64,000 nucleotides of DNA from Alteromonadaceae bacterium 2753L.S.0a.02 (GCA_007827375.1 VISH01000001.1:1364001-1428000), one strand, 5' to 3'; shown: positions 18,114 through 27,884, counted from the first letter of the stretch. The notes: generated by a model not told the origin, from the letters alone. Numbers and translations: made by a program.

Positions 18114-19006
18114 AAGCATTATTGTTATTGCACAAGTTGGGTCTCACCAATTTAAGCGACGAGCAAGTCGACAAATACTACCAAATTCAATCGCAAGTGC
18201 TCCCCGCGCTTGAGGCATCCGCCGATAGTTTGCCAGAGATTACAGACGTTAGTCTAAAAAAAGCACTGAAGAATGAGCAACTGTCTTTACGCTACTTTCC
18301 GCGTGCCTTTGCAAACGGAGATCTCGCCTGCCATCAAGTGTGTGTTGTCTGGTGTGTTGATAATCAGCACGCTGATTACGAAATTGTATTTCGACAGTTC
18401 GACTACGATGAAGCGCTAAACTTCTGGATTCTGGAGCAGGCGATCACTGAATACAGGCATAAATTTAGCGCGCAGGAATCTACCCTGCGTCCTTATCTAT
18501 CGATACAAATTGGCTCTAGCTGTTTGTACAGCCAACAATTCTTAGCCCGATTTGATGCATTGATTCATCAATACGACATTGGAGCTGACGATAGATTGGA
18601 ATTACTCGTTAGCGAAAACGCACTTACCGCTACGCCCGAGCTTACAGAAAGTATTTTTGCTGGCTTAAGAAAAAGGGGGGTTTCTGTGGTTATTTCGAAT
18701 TTTGGTGCTGGTTATTCGGGGGTCGCTTATCTGAAAAGATTACCCATTGATGCCATACTTATCGACCGGGCATTCATTGCGGAAATTGACAACCCGCAAT
18801 CTGAAGCGATTGTTGATGCGGTTATCTCAATGAGCCACCACCTCGGCCTTAAAGTTATAGCCGACGGCGTTGACACAGAAGCGCAATGGCACTCGCTTGC
18901 CAACAAGGATTGCGACATGCTGCAAGGAAGGTTTATTACCGAATCCTTCAGTGCCAGAGAGAGCGCAAACCAGCTTGCTGAAGCAAGCGCTAACATCAAA
19001 GCATAA
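18110..19006 (+). CDS. Degenerate EAL-domain protein, probably not a phosphodiesterase
   Basis: A 298-residue protein whose C-terminal two thirds has the fold pattern of an EAL cyclic-di-GMP phosphodiesterase, but the catalytic signatures are gone. No EAL motif follows the LSLRYFPRAF strand. The DDFGTGYSS loop reads SNFGAGYSG, losing both metal-binding Asp. The later segments LIDRAFI, IADGVDTEAQ and DCDMLQGRF keep the fold but alter catalytic positions. It could still bind c-di-GMP or act through protein contacts. I start it at the GTG at 18110, which has GGAGGG eight bases upstream and overlaps the previous stop; the longer frame from 18020 would run through the upstream gene. No GGDEF, receiver or transmembrane segment is present. 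Confidence 0.82.
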   Translation: MKALLLLHKLGLTNLSDEQVDKYYQIQSQVLPALEASADSLPEITDVSLKKALKNEQLSLRYFPRAFANGDLACHQVCVVWCVDNQHADYEIVFRQFDYDEALNFWILEQAITEYRHKFSAQESTLRPYLSIQIGSSCLYSQQFLARFDALIHQYDIGADDRLELLVSENALTATPELTESIFAGLRKRGVSVVISNFGAGYSGVAYLKRLPIDAILIDRAFIAEIDNPQSEAIVDAVISMSHHLGLKVIADGVDTEAQWHSLANKDCDMLQGRFITESFSARESANQLAEASANIKA

Positions 19007-19589
19007 AGTACGTCACGAATATCTGACTGCCAGACTCGGTAATACTCCAAAAAGCAGGCGTCGCTTTCACCTTTTTCGCTTAACGCCACAAACAATGCCT
19101 ATCGTGTCACCCAAACCCCGTTCTTTGTAAAATTTGCCATCTATCAATTAGTTACCTGGCTTCCGGTGCTACACTTTTGTCATCAGGTTGTATCGGTGGT
19201 TTGTGACAGGCTAGTAATAACCAAACGCTTGAGTGTTTTGCCCAGGCATATTCCATAGGTTAACAAACATCCTCTGCCCCACAGACAGGGCTTTTTGTCT
19301 CCGTCCCAGCGGCACCTGCCGCCAAGTCGGCCGTTGTCGGCCGGCGATTGGGTTCGTCTACGAAAAATAAAAGCACGTAGGACGTGAAGTACGCTTGTAG
19401 TCATTTTTCGACTGGGCATGCAGAACTGTTGCTGTTTTGTGGGAAGGCAGTGGGCACGGGTTAATTTAGCGGTAAGCGGATTAAATAAGTAGCGATACCC
19501 TCTTGTGTAACAGGGGTTCCTGATGCGTACAGAAAAAGCAGGAATTAATTAATAACAATGTCATTTGATTCAATAGAAGGAGCACTACC
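19007..19589. other. Intergenic region upstream of ppdK
   Basis: About 580 bases without a supported gene. A GC-rich stretch at 19270-19360 contains short inverted repeats but no clear terminator. Should hold the ppdK promoter. Confidence 0.4.
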
Positions 19590-22328
19590 ATGAGTAATGC
19601 CACAGACGTTAAACATGTCTATTTGTTCAATGAAGTTCAGCTGGCTGAAGAGCTTGTTGGTGGCGTATGGGAAAACGTTCGAGCCTTGCTTGGCGGCAAG
19701 GGGGCAAACCTGGCCGACATGACACGGTTGGGTGTGCCGGTACCACCAGGGTTTACCGTTACCACAAGAGCTTGTAATTCATATTTGGAAGCGAATGAAA
19801 GCTTCCCCCCCGGTATGTGGGAGCAGGAACTCGAAGCCGTAAAGGCCATTGAAAAAGCCACAGGAAAAACCTTTGGCGACCCCAGTAATCCCCTCTTGGT
19901 ATCCTGTCGCTCCGGTGCCAAGTTTTCCATGCCCGGCATGATGGACACCATTTTGAATATTGGTCTCAACGACCAAGTGGTGGAAGGCATGATTGGCCTC
20001 ACTGGCGATGAACGCTTCGTTTACGACCTATACCGCCGCCTGGTGCAAATGTTTGGCAGCGTTGTAATGGAAGTGCCCGATGAAGTGTTTGAAGCGGTAA
20101 TCACCGCCAAGCGTAAAAAGGCCGGCGTTAAGAGCGATGCCGAGCTCAGCGCCGACGACTGGAAAGACGTTACCGCCAAGTTTAAAGAACTGTTCCGCTC
20201 TTATACCGGTATCGATTTCCCCACAGACCCCTTTGAGCAGTTGCGCATGGCGACCGAAGCCGTGTTTAAATCCTGGAACGGCAAGCGCGCTATCGATTAT
20301 CGCAACGCCGCGCATATTGCGCACGACCTCGGTACTGCCGTGAATATTCAAACCATGGTGTTCGGCAATATGGGCGACAAGTCGTCTACCGGTGTGGCCA
20401 TGTCTCGCGATGCGGCAACCGGCGAAAAAGAGCTGGAAGGCGATTACCTGGAAAACGCTCAGGGTGAAGATGTGGTGGCCGGTATTCGTATTACCGACCC
20501 TATCTGCAAACTGAAAGAACGTGAACCCGCCATCTACGAAGAGTTTTCCGAAATTTCGAAAAAACTCGAACTGCATTATCGCAATATGCAGGACATGGAA
20601 TTCACCATTGAACAAGGTAAGTTATGGCTGCTGCAAACTCGCGATGCCAAGCGTACCGCACAAGCGGAAGTTAAAATTGCCGCAGACATGGTGGAAGAAG
20701 GCTTAATCAGTAAAGAAGAAGCCGTGAGCCGGGTTAAGCCCGACCAGGTGGATTTCTTCCTGCACCCACAGCTTAACGCCGAAGCGGTTAAAAACGCCCA
20801 GGAAGTTGCCCGCGGCTTGAATGTATCGCCAGGCGCAGCGGTAGGCATAGTTGCGCTGGATGCAGATTTGGCGCAGCGTTGGGCCAAAGAAGAAGGCAAG
20901 CCCGTGATTATGGTTCGCCCTGAAACCAAACCCGACGACGTACACGGCATGTTAGCCGCAGAAGGTATCGTCACCAGTCGTGGTGGTCGTACCAGTCACG
21001 CCGCACTGGTTGCACGTCAGTTTGGTAAGCCTGCGGTTGTCGGTATCGAAGAGTTGGAACTGGATTTCGAGAGTCGCGAAATGCGCATGGGTGATCTGGT
21101 CATTAAAGAAGGCGACTGGATTTCCATCGACGGCACCAACGGTATAGTTTACCTGGATAAACTCGAAACCGTTGTGCCAGACATCAGTAACCCGGATTTG
21201 TTGAAAATACTCAGCTGGGCCGATGAATTCCGCAAGCTCGAAGTGTGGGCCAACGCCGACTACCCGGTAGACGCACAACGCGCGCGTGAATACGGCGCTC
21301 AGGGCATTGGCTTGTGCCGCACCGAGCACATGTTCTTCGAAACCAATCGCCTGCCCATTGTGCAGCGCATGATTATGTCCAAGGCCCACGCCAGTAAACT
21401 GGATGCCATTAACGAATTGCTGCCCTTCCAGCGCAGTGATTTCGAAGGTCTGTTCCGGGCAATGGAAGGTCACCCCGTGGTTATCCGTTTGCTGGACCCA
21501 CCGCTGCATGAATTCCTGCCAGCGTACGACGATTTAATTCAGGAATTGGGCGATCTCAAAATTCAATTGCAACACGCTAAAACAATCAGCGAAATCGATG
21601 CAGAATTGGATCAGATCCGAACCAAGCAGGATTACCTCACTCGCGTGGAAGCCTTAAAAGAAGAGAATCCCATGTTGGGTACCCGTGGTGTGCGCTTGGG
21701 TATTTTATTGCCAGAGCTTATCAAGATGCAGGTGCGCGCGATTTTTGAAGCCGCCATTAACTGCATTAAAGACGGCGTTGCCATCAAGCCGAAAATTATG
21801 ATTCCACTGATTAGCCATGTTAACGAGTTACGTACTATGCGCGAAATCTTGGAAGCAGAGGCGAAAAAAGTTATTGAAGAAAACAATAACATTCAAGTGG
21901 ATTACCAGTTCGGCACCATGATCGAAATCCCCCGCGCTGCGTTAACCGCGGATGAAGTCGCCGAGGTTGCCCAGTTCTTCTCCTTCGGTACCAACGATTT
22001 AACCCAAACCACTTTTGGTATTTCCCGAGACGACGCTGAAAAAGGCTTCCTCATGCAATACCAACAGCGCGGTATTCTTGAAGACAACCCCTTCGCATCG
22101 TTGGATGGCAACGGTGTCGGTAAGTTAATGGGTATCGCCGCCGAGCTGGGCCGCAACACCAACCCGGGTTTGGATTTGGGTATTTGTGGTGAACATGGTG
22201 GTGACCCCAAAAGTATTCAGATCTGCCACAAGCTGGGCTTGAACTATGTTTCCTGCTCACCATTCCGCGTTCCTATTGCCAGGCTCGCGGCGGCGCATGC
22301 GGCTTTGGCAGATAAGAAAGATGCTTAA
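19590..22328 (+). CDS. ppdK: Pyruvate, phosphate dikinase
   Basis: Interconverts pyruvate, ATP and phosphate with phosphoenolpyruvate, AMP and pyrophosphate in the cytoplasm. Length 912 fits the family. The N-terminal nucleotide-binding domain begins with LLGGKGANLADM and VPPGFTVTT; SCRSGAKFSMPGMMDTILNIG is the characteristic dikinase block. The phosphorylated histidine is H470 in GGRTSHAALVARQFGKPAVVG. The C-terminal PEP/pyruvate barrel shows GLCRTEHMFF, RLLDPPLHEFLP, TRGVRLG, SFGTNDLTQTTFG and a GICGEHGGDP end block. AGAAGGAG precedes the ATG. It is monocistronic with a strong terminator. Physiologically it lets the cell make PEP from pyruvate or run a reversible, pyrophosphate-linked glycolysis. 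Confidence 0.98.
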   Translation: MSNATDVKHVYLFNEVQLAEELVGGVWENVRALLGGKGANLADMTRLGVPVPPGFTVTTRACNSYLEANESFPPGMWEQELEAVKAIEKATGKTFGDPSNPLLVSCRSGAKFSMPGMMDTILNIGLNDQVVEGMIGLTGDERFVYDLYRRLVQMFGSVVMEVPDEVFEAVITAKRKKAGVKSDAELSADDWKDVTAKFKELFRSYTGIDFPTDPFEQLRMATEAVFKSWNGKRAIDYRNAAHIAHDLGTAVNIQTMVFGNMGDKSSTGVAMSRDAATGEKELEGDYLENAQGEDVVAGIRITDPICKLKEREPAIYEEFSEISKKLELHYRNMQDMEFTIEQGKLWLLQTRDAKRTAQAEVKIAADMVEEGLISKEEAVSRVKPDQVDFFLHPQLNAEAVKNAQEVARGLNVSPGAAVGIVALDADLAQRWAKEEGKPVIMVRPETKPDDVHGMLAAEGIVTSRGGRTSHAALVARQFGKPAVVGIEELELDFESREMRMGDLVIKEGDWISIDGTNGIVYLDKLETVVPDISNPDLLKILSWADEFRKLEVWANADYPVDAQRAREYGAQGIGLCRTEHMFFETNRLPIVQRMIMSKAHASKLDAINELLPFQRSDFEGLFRAMEGHPVVIRLLDPPLHEFLPAYDDLIQELGDLKIQLQHAKTISEIDAELDQIRTKQDYLTRVEALKEENPMLGTRGVRLGILLPELIKMQVRAIFEAAINCIKDGVAIKPKIMIPLISHVNELRTMREILEAEAKKVIEENNNIQVDYQFGTMIEIPRAALTADEVAEVAQFFSFGTNDLTQTTFGISRDDAEKGFLMQYQQRGILEDNPFASLDGNGVGKLMGIAAELGRNTNPGLDLGICGEHGGDPKSIQICHKLGLNYVSCSPFRVPIARLAAAHAALADKKDA

Positions 22329-22367
22329 CGCCTTTGCCCTTTAGGGCTTGGTAATTTCCTCAAGAAG

Positions 22368-22392
22368 CCCCGGCAATTGCCGGGGTTTTTTT
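22368..22392 (+). terminator. Rho-independent terminator of ppdK
   Basis: CCCCGGC/GCCGGGG stem with an AATT loop followed by seven T, 40 bases after the stop. It may also act on the convergent minus-strand gene ending at 22496. Confidence 0.93.
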
Positions 22393-22495
22393 GTGGGGTA
22401 CGTTTGATTAAAGCTGTACTTCTACGCACCCATAGCTTGGAAGAAATAAAGTTATGCCCTCAATCAGGCGGCATATTAATTGTGGCTAACTGCTG

Positions 22496-23359
22496 TTATG
22501 AACGGCTACCTGACGCTAATCGTTTACCCAAATAAAAATCGGTTAAGGTTTTGTAGTACTTTCGTACAATGTCGGGCACTGAGTTGTCAAATGAATCAAG
22601 CCCCAGCTTTTCCCGTTCTTCTGATAAAAAGTTATAGTAATCGCGGGATTTATCATTTACTACATTTAAATCTTCAGCGCTGATATCTATTTGAGGGTAG
22701 CGATCGAGTAATCTGAGTTGCTTGAGTTCAGCTTCAAGATCACCACGTATAATTGCGGTTTTATAAAATAACAACGTAGATTTCAGGGTATGTTTAATTT
22801 CCTCGTCGGATCTGCTAGCAATTCCTCTGAGTAGAACTTCATCTCCCATACGAATCAACGCTCGTGTCGATCCGCGAACAGCAGCATTCACATAAGCCTG
22901 TTGGGCTTTTTCGTTAATATGCACGACGGCTTCTTTGGATAAGGTGTCTTTGTTATTTTGAACAAACTCATAATACTTTGTAGGAAGCATTTCTAGTGCA
23001 ACTTTATCACCTGCGTCCGCCATTTCTTCTAAGTCAGATACCGAATAAGTTGCATAATTTTCGAACTCTTCTTCGAGATGCCCTCGTTCCGTTTGCCACT
23101 TTTCTATGAATGCCAGATTATCTGGGGTGGCCCAATCATCCTGTGTTTTGATTTTTTCAATGTTGGACTTCGCACTCGGCGTGCTATCACTTTTAACGCC
23201 GGTTGCGATACTGGCTGGTCCCGCTTCAATTTTTGGCTCAGTTGCTGCTATATTTGTTTCGTGAGACGTTTTATCTGTAGCTTGGAAAACTAAAAAGACT
23301 ACAGTTGCACCCAGCGCTAAAATAATTAGACCAAAATATTTGAATGAAATATTTTTCAT
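22496..23359 (-). CDS. Membrane-anchored periplasmic protein, helical repeats, unknown function
   Basis: A 287-residue protein not assigned to a family. It starts with a short basic stretch and one transmembrane segment about 7-27 (YFGLIILALGATVVFLVFQA), then a low-complexity Ser/Thr/Lys linker to about 70, then an all-helical region. The segment LEEMADAGDKVALEMLPTKYY and the following AYVNAAVRGSTRALIRMGDEVL resemble Sel1-type helical repeats, so it may be a protein-interaction module. I chose the ATG at 23359, preceded by AGGGA, over the upstream TTG frame start at 23434, because the N-terminus then becomes a normal signal anchor. Convergent with ppdK. Confidence 0.75.
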   Translation of the reverse strand: MKNISFKYFGLIILALGATVVFLVFQATDKTSHETNIAATEPKIEAGPASIATGVKSDSTPSAKSNIEKIKTQDDWATPDNLAFIEKWQTERGHLEEEFENYATYSVSDLEEMADAGDKVALEMLPTKYYEFVQNNKDTLSKEAVVHINEKAQQAYVNAAVRGSTRALIRMGDEVLLRGIASRSDEEIKHTLKSTLLFYKTAIIRGDLEAELKQLRLLDRYPQIDISAEDLNVVNDKSRDYYNFLSEEREKLGLDSFDNSVPDIVRKYYKTLTDFYLGKRLASGSRS

Positions 23360-23916
23360 TTGTGTTCCCTGGATAAATGGCTCATTGCATAAAACAGCGA
23401 GCCCTTGCAATCGTCGATTATCTATTACACTCATACTGGTTTAATATTAAGTTTGCATTACATATGCTAATATTGGCATTGTATTGTGCACTTGCTCTTT
23501 GTTCGCACGAAGTTGGGGGTCCGCCTTTTTTTACGTAGTCGATGATCATGCACACGCCGAGAGCGTCGGCTTTTTCGCTCTAAGATTCAAACTCGCGTAG
23601 ATTATTAATAACTTGAGCGGCAACCATAATTACGGAGGCGCTAAATTTTACCGTTCACCCTAAAGCAGGTACCGAAAAAAAAGATCAGATAAATTCACTA
23701 TGATACTGCATAGGCGATTTTGGCTGGGGTGGCGGGTGATACCCATATTTGGATTAAAGCTGAGTGAAATTTGGTTTTTTAATGAAGAAATTGCGTAACT
23801 ATACATTACCTTGAGTGTTGACCGCGAAGTTAGAGGGGGCCAAGATTTCTTTAATTCGAGTTGTCAGTTGGTTGTTTTGAGCGCTTGCTCTATTGAGTTT
23901 TAAAAAACTATTCCAA
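23360..23916. other. Intergenic region with an isolated hairpin
   Basis: No supported gene. At 23556-23575, GCCGA/TCGGC with a five-base loop is followed by five T, resembling a plus-strand terminator with no plus-strand gene in front of it. The rest is AT-rich and holds the promoter of the minus-strand gene starting at 23359. Confidence 0.4.
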
Positions 23917-26673
23917 TTAATAAGTGCCCCGCAACTCCAATCGCCATTGTGGGTCATGTAAGGTCCAACTGCTGTCGTAACGCTTTGGGTCTATAAATCC
24001 GTCGGAGCCCTGGTAGGGGCCGCGTTCGGTTTCGTACACTTTATTGCCAATGTTTTGCACAACAAAGGCGAGTTGGGAATTTTTACTTACGTTAACCGCC
24101 AGCGACGCATCCAGTCTGCCGTAGCCTTTGTGCCAGGTGGAGCGGTTGCTGTCCACATCAATCGCAGAGAGCAAATAATCGCTGCGCCAGCCGTAATTAA
24201 AAGTGGTGCTGAAATATTGGTTTTGATACGTACCGGAAACGGCCAGATTATTTTCCGACAAGCCCTCCAGCGGCAGATGTTCGCCAGCATACACAGTGGT
24301 GGATCGGCTGCTGACTTTGGTAAAGGTGGTTTTCCAGGCGATATTGCTCAGTGCCCCGGGCAAAAACCCCAGGGTGTTCTGCAAACCAATTTCCACGCCC
24401 TGGATATTAGCATCGCCGGCGTTACTTAAACGCTCCACCTCCACGTCGCGGGTTTCGCCGTTGTTGGTAAATTCGCTGAGAGCCAGGGCTTTTTCGTGTG
24501 AGTCACTGAGGCGTTTGTAAAACAGCGCGGAATACACGTTGCCGGTTGCAGAAAATTGCCACTCCAGCGAGGCATCATACTGTTTTACTTTTACCGGTTT
24601 TAACGCCGGGTTCCCGGCACTGCCATACCAGCGCTTTACGAGGGTTTGCGATTCGCCATTCAAACCTTCCTGAGTTTCCGTCTCGGCGTTTACGGTTCCG
24701 TAAGGCTTAAGTTGCGAGATATCCGGTTGGCTAAGAGTTTTAGAGGCTGCGACCCGCCCGACAAGCGCAGGGGCGAGATCCATTTGAAAATACGCACTGG
24801 GTAACAGGTTAAGTGTTTTAGCCGTTTCGCTTAAGCTATAAAACTCACCGTTGGCGAAAGCGAGGTCGGCGGGGTCCAGGCTTTCTGCGTCTACATCAAG
24901 TTTTTTAAATTCGGCATAACCATCGGCGGCCACCGAACTTTCCACCATGCGCAAGCCCAGGTGTCCGCTCATTGGGCCCAAGGGGGTTTCGCTGTAATCC
25001 AGCATAAACATGCCGTAAAGCGCATTGGTATTACGTTCTATGCTGCTGTGATCGTGGTCCTGATACTCATCAAAATGCCAGCCGTCTGCTTCCGATAACA
25101 CACTGCTGGCCAGCGTTTGATCCCGCAGAAGTTGCGGTGCCGCTAAATAAAAAGCGGTATCCACCTCGGCGCGACCGTCGAAAAAATCGTTCAATTGGTA
25201 GAGCTGCGCCTGCTCGGGGTGATTGTCCGCGATCATTTTTAGCGGTGCGTTCCAGTGGTCGCTTAACGAGCCCCAGTTGTAACCGGAGTTCAGTAACTTT
25301 ACGCGCTCGGCACTGCGTCTTCCGCCGAACTTGAGTGCCGCCAAGCCGAAGGGGCCATCAATGTCGTACAAAAAGTCTATGCGAGCACTGAGCATGTCTG
25401 CGTGGTTGTCTTCCCAGTGATCCATTGCCGAATTCCAGAAAGTCTCGCTTTGTGTCGGGCGACCTTGAGCGCCGCCGTACTGAATACTCGGGTACAGCGT
25501 GGTTAAATCCAGACTGAGTGAAGGCACATAGCTGCTGGTGGTTACGTTGAAGTCGAACAGCGCCGTTTTGGCGGTGAGGTATTGCACATCTCCCATGACC
25601 GCCCAGCGCTCATCCGGCACATAGGAAAAGGCGAGGCTGTTTTCGGTGGTTCGGCTGGCGCGGTCTGCAAAATGCGAGGTGCCATTTAAACGCGGGCCGT
25701 TGCCCTCAAGCTCCCCCCGCCAACTGTTCGACCAAAGTTCGCCGGACTGAAAAATGCCGTGTTGGTCCACACTGAATTCGGTTCCTTCAGCGGGGAACAA
25801 GCCGGTATCTGTATCCTGCAATGCGTAACCGAAATCCCAGGCCTCGGTATTTTTGTGGGTAAGCAGGCTTTGCCAGGTGAACTGCAAACTCGAGTTCGCC
25901 TGCCACTGCAACACGCCACTCAAGGTGCGCTGCTGATGCTCCCCCTGCGAGGTTTTCCAGGCCACACCACGCGGTACCGTCAGCGGCGCACTGGCATCGC
26001 TGCTGAGATCCGGGCGAACATAAAAAGGTTGTAACGTGAGCTTGTCTGTACGGTAGCGGTCTTTGTCATAGAGCACATTAAACAGCGCGCCGAATTCACC
26101 GATGTCGGTTTGCCAGCGTTGGCTGTGCAGCAAAGCAACGCGAGGGTCGTATTCCGCAAGTAATTTGTTGTGGCTGATTTGGGCCAGGTAAGCCGTGTGA
26201 TTCTGTTTCGCATCGAAGGGGCGCAAGGTGCGAATGTTCAGCGTGCCGCCGGGGCCACCCTCTATCATACTGGCGTCCGGGCTTTTATAACTGTCTACGC
26301 CGGCCATCCACACACTGGATACATCCGACCAGCTCAGGGCATGCCCGCCAGGCACCGTAAAAATCTCACGGCCATTTAACTCGGTGCGTGTGCGTCCCAG
26401 GCCGCGTATGCGCAAGCCACTGCCGGTTCGCTCGAATAATTCCAGCATGGCACGGGCAATATCGTCGCGGTTTTCTGCGGTATTGTTCGGGTTGAGCACG
26501 GCTCCAACGGCGCCTGCAGACGCGTTGGCCTCGACCATGGGCTGCGTCGGGTTCGCGGCTTGGGCGCTGTTCGTGTCAGATGCTTGGGCGCCGGAGAGCA
26601 TTGCCTGGCTGGACGGAGATAGCAGGCTAAAAACAGACAATAGCGTAGCGGGTAAAGCCGTATACCGAAGCAA
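23917..26673 (-). CDS. TonB-dependent outer-membrane receptor
   Basis: A 918-residue receptor importing a ligand, likely an oligosaccharide by genomic setting, across the outer membrane using the TonB proton-motive system. It has a signal peptide 1-24 (SQA|M). A plug portion is about 60-170 with RIRGLGRTRTELNGRE, SSVWMAGVDSYKSPDASMIEGGPGGTLNIRTLRPFD, which matches the Caulobacter/Xanthomonas-type receptors. The beta-barrel follows and ends LELRGTY, so the terminal residue is Tyr rather than the usual Phe. The usual VVVTGIR-type start of the plug is not visible, so the plug is shorter than normal. The start is a TTG; no ATG exists in frame before an upstream stop. Confidence 0.9.
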   Translation of the reverse strand: MLRYTALPATLLSVFSLLSPSSQAMLSGAQASDTNSAQAANPTQPMVEANASAGAVGAVLNPNNTAENRDDIARAMLELFERTGSGLRIRGLGRTRTELNGREIFTVPGGHALSWSDVSSVWMAGVDSYKSPDASMIEGGPGGTLNIRTLRPFDAKQNHTAYLAQISHNKLLAEYDPRVALLHSQRWQTDIGEFGALFNVLYDKDRYRTDKLTLQPFYVRPDLSSDASAPLTVPRGVAWKTSQGEHQQRTLSGVLQWQANSSLQFTWQSLLTHKNTEAWDFGYALQDTDTGLFPAEGTEFSVDQHGIFQSGELWSNSWRGELEGNGPRLNGTSHFADRASRTTENSLAFSYVPDERWAVMGDVQYLTAKTALFDFNVTTSSYVPSLSLDLTTLYPSIQYGGAQGRPTQSETFWNSAMDHWEDNHADMLSARIDFLYDIDGPFGLAALKFGGRRSAERVKLLNSGYNWGSLSDHWNAPLKMIADNHPEQAQLYQLNDFFDGRAEVDTAFYLAAPQLLRDQTLASSVLSEADGWHFDEYQDHDHSSIERNTNALYGMFMLDYSETPLGPMSGHLGLRMVESSVAADGYAEFKKLDVDAESLDPADLAFANGEFYSLSETAKTLNLLPSAYFQMDLAPALVGRVAASKTLSQPDISQLKPYGTVNAETETQEGLNGESQTLVKRWYGSAGNPALKPVKVKQYDASLEWQFSATGNVYSALFYKRLSDSHEKALALSEFTNNGETRDVEVERLSNAGDANIQGVEIGLQNTLGFLPGALSNIAWKTTFTKVSSRSTTVYAGEHLPLEGLSENNLAVSGTYQNQYFSTTFNYGWRSDYLLSAIDVDSNRSTWHKGYGRLDASLAVNVSKNSQLAFVVQNIGNKVYETERGPYQGSDGFIDPKRYDSSWTLHDPQWRLELRGTY

Positions 26674-26775
26674 AGAAAAGCCTATAGGAGAAAAACGAAA
26701 GTTGCGCCAACGCTAATATAAGATGTGGCACAGGAATTTTCAAACTTGCGGCAAAATTCGTCTAAGAATGGGGTT

Positions 26776-26795
26776 TTTATAACTGGGTTTTGTCG
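26776..26795. repeat. Left copy of a 20-bp direct repeat flanking the fic locus
   Basis: TTTATAACTGGGTTTTGTCG, identical to 28050-28069. The two copies bracket the broken fic gene and its antitoxin, 1,274 bases apart. Confidence 0.9.
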
Positions 26796-26878
26796 TGGCT
26801 GCGCAAGATGAGGTAGTGCTTACATAAACCGGGTGTGGGGGAGCGGCTGAGCTCTGTTCAGATACCGGCACACTAGCG

Positions 26879-27423
26879 CTACAGGTTTATTACGGATAGG
26901 CTTCTGCTAAAAATATTTTCTGTACAAGCATAATCGCCGTGGAAACCGCGAATATTTGCATCTACCCATTCTTCTACAGATACGCCTGAAAGACTAAGGT
27001 TAAAACCGCTATTGATACAGATATGTTCAAACAGAATTCGTTGAACTCTCCCAATTTTTTCACAAACTGAGTTTTGCCAAGGCCCGTTAGGTAGTTTTCC
27101 TTTTCCAATCTTTTAAATATTTTATTTGCTTCCCGCTCAACAAACTCACAGGCGCAAAATCGGGTGCTACCTTTAGATATGTCTATAGTTCGTATTTTTC
27201 CGGCCCAGTCATACAAATCCTCAAAAAGCAATTTGTGCAAGTCGCATAAAGTTTGAAAATTATACGGTGGATCATTAAAAACAATTTCGGAAGCTGCGAG
27301 TTCGGTAAACTCCTGTTCTGCTTGCGCTAATATCTTAGCATCTCTAATACCAAGCTTATTTATTAAAGTGCTGGTACCTTTGTAGGTGTATGGATCGACC
27401 GCCGTGCCATATTTATCAACCAT
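26879..27423 (-). pseudogene. Fic-domain toxin with the active-site segment deleted
   Basis: Fic proteins transfer AMP from ATP to target proteins through an HPFxxGNGR loop. The first ~130 residues are a normal Fic N-terminal half: PPYNFQTLCDLHKLLFEDLYDWAGKIRTIDISKG, then a F.ACEFVE block and RLEKENYLTGLGKTQFVKKLGEF. At about 27040 the frame goes directly to what reads, in another frame, QRILFEHICINSGFNLSLSG...VEEWVDANIRGFHGDY, the normal C-terminal half, ending at 26879-26881. The HPFxxGNGR loop between the halves is missing. So an internal deletion of not-a-multiple-of-three bases removed exactly the catalytic loop, and the intact frame now stops at 26974 after an unrelated tail. Its start lies five bases after the antitoxin stop. 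Confidence 0.85.
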
Positions 27424-27428
27424 GAATT

Positions 27429-27875
27429 TTAATTTTGATTTCCGTAATTAGAGTACTTTTTTAACAGAGAGGTTCTTTTTGACTGGACTGCGCTTATTGT
27501 TTTAGCTGGAGAAACTAAATCACTAACCTCGACCCCTTCGAGGCGTGAACTTTCCTTAAAATTCTCCATTTTCACAGAATCGTAAAAAGCGGACTTAGTC
27601 ATTTTCGGGTTTTGTTTTGTGGTCTTCCTGCGAGCTCTTTGTTTTAACGCCTTCTTCAATTGAGACCCTGATTCAAAAACTCCCCATCCCACCACCGTAT
27701 AACGGATAGTTCTGCCCTCCCTAATTGTTTTTATATCAACCAGGAGGTCGTTCGAAAGTGTTTTTATAACATTTTGAACTTTACGTTCGGATATACCAGT
27801 TTTTGTAACTATGTCTTGCGTTGTTGGCTTAGGTAGTGCCGATAGAGCTGCTAATATTTCCAGTTCGTAGTGCAT
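27429..27875 (-). CDS. Winged-helix protein with Fic-inhibitory antitoxin motif
   Basis: A 148-residue protein. Residues 1-75 form a winged-helix DNA-binding domain (MHYELEILAALSALPKPTTQDIVTKTGISERKVQNVIKTL ... IRYTVVGWGVF). A basic linker follows, then near residues 107-116 the segment FKESSRLEGVEV. SSRLEG fits the (S/T)xxxE(G/N) inhibitory-helix motif known from class I and other Fic antitoxins such as VbhA and YhfG/FicA, where the Glu blocks ATP gamma-phosphate positioning. The gene directly precedes fic with five bases between them, as expected for an antitoxin-toxin operon. GGAG lies seven bases before the ATG. It looks intact although its toxin is broken. Autoregulation via the palindrome at 27885 is inferred. 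Confidence 0.8.
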   Translation of the reverse strand: MHYELEILAALSALPKPTTQDIVTKTGISERKVQNVIKTLSNDLLVDIKTIREGRTIRYTVVGWGVFESGSQLKKALKQRARRKTTKQNPKMTKSAFYDSVKMENFKESSRLEGVEVSDLVSPAKTISAVQSKRTSLLKKYSNYGNQN

Positions 27876-27884
27876 GGCGATCTC

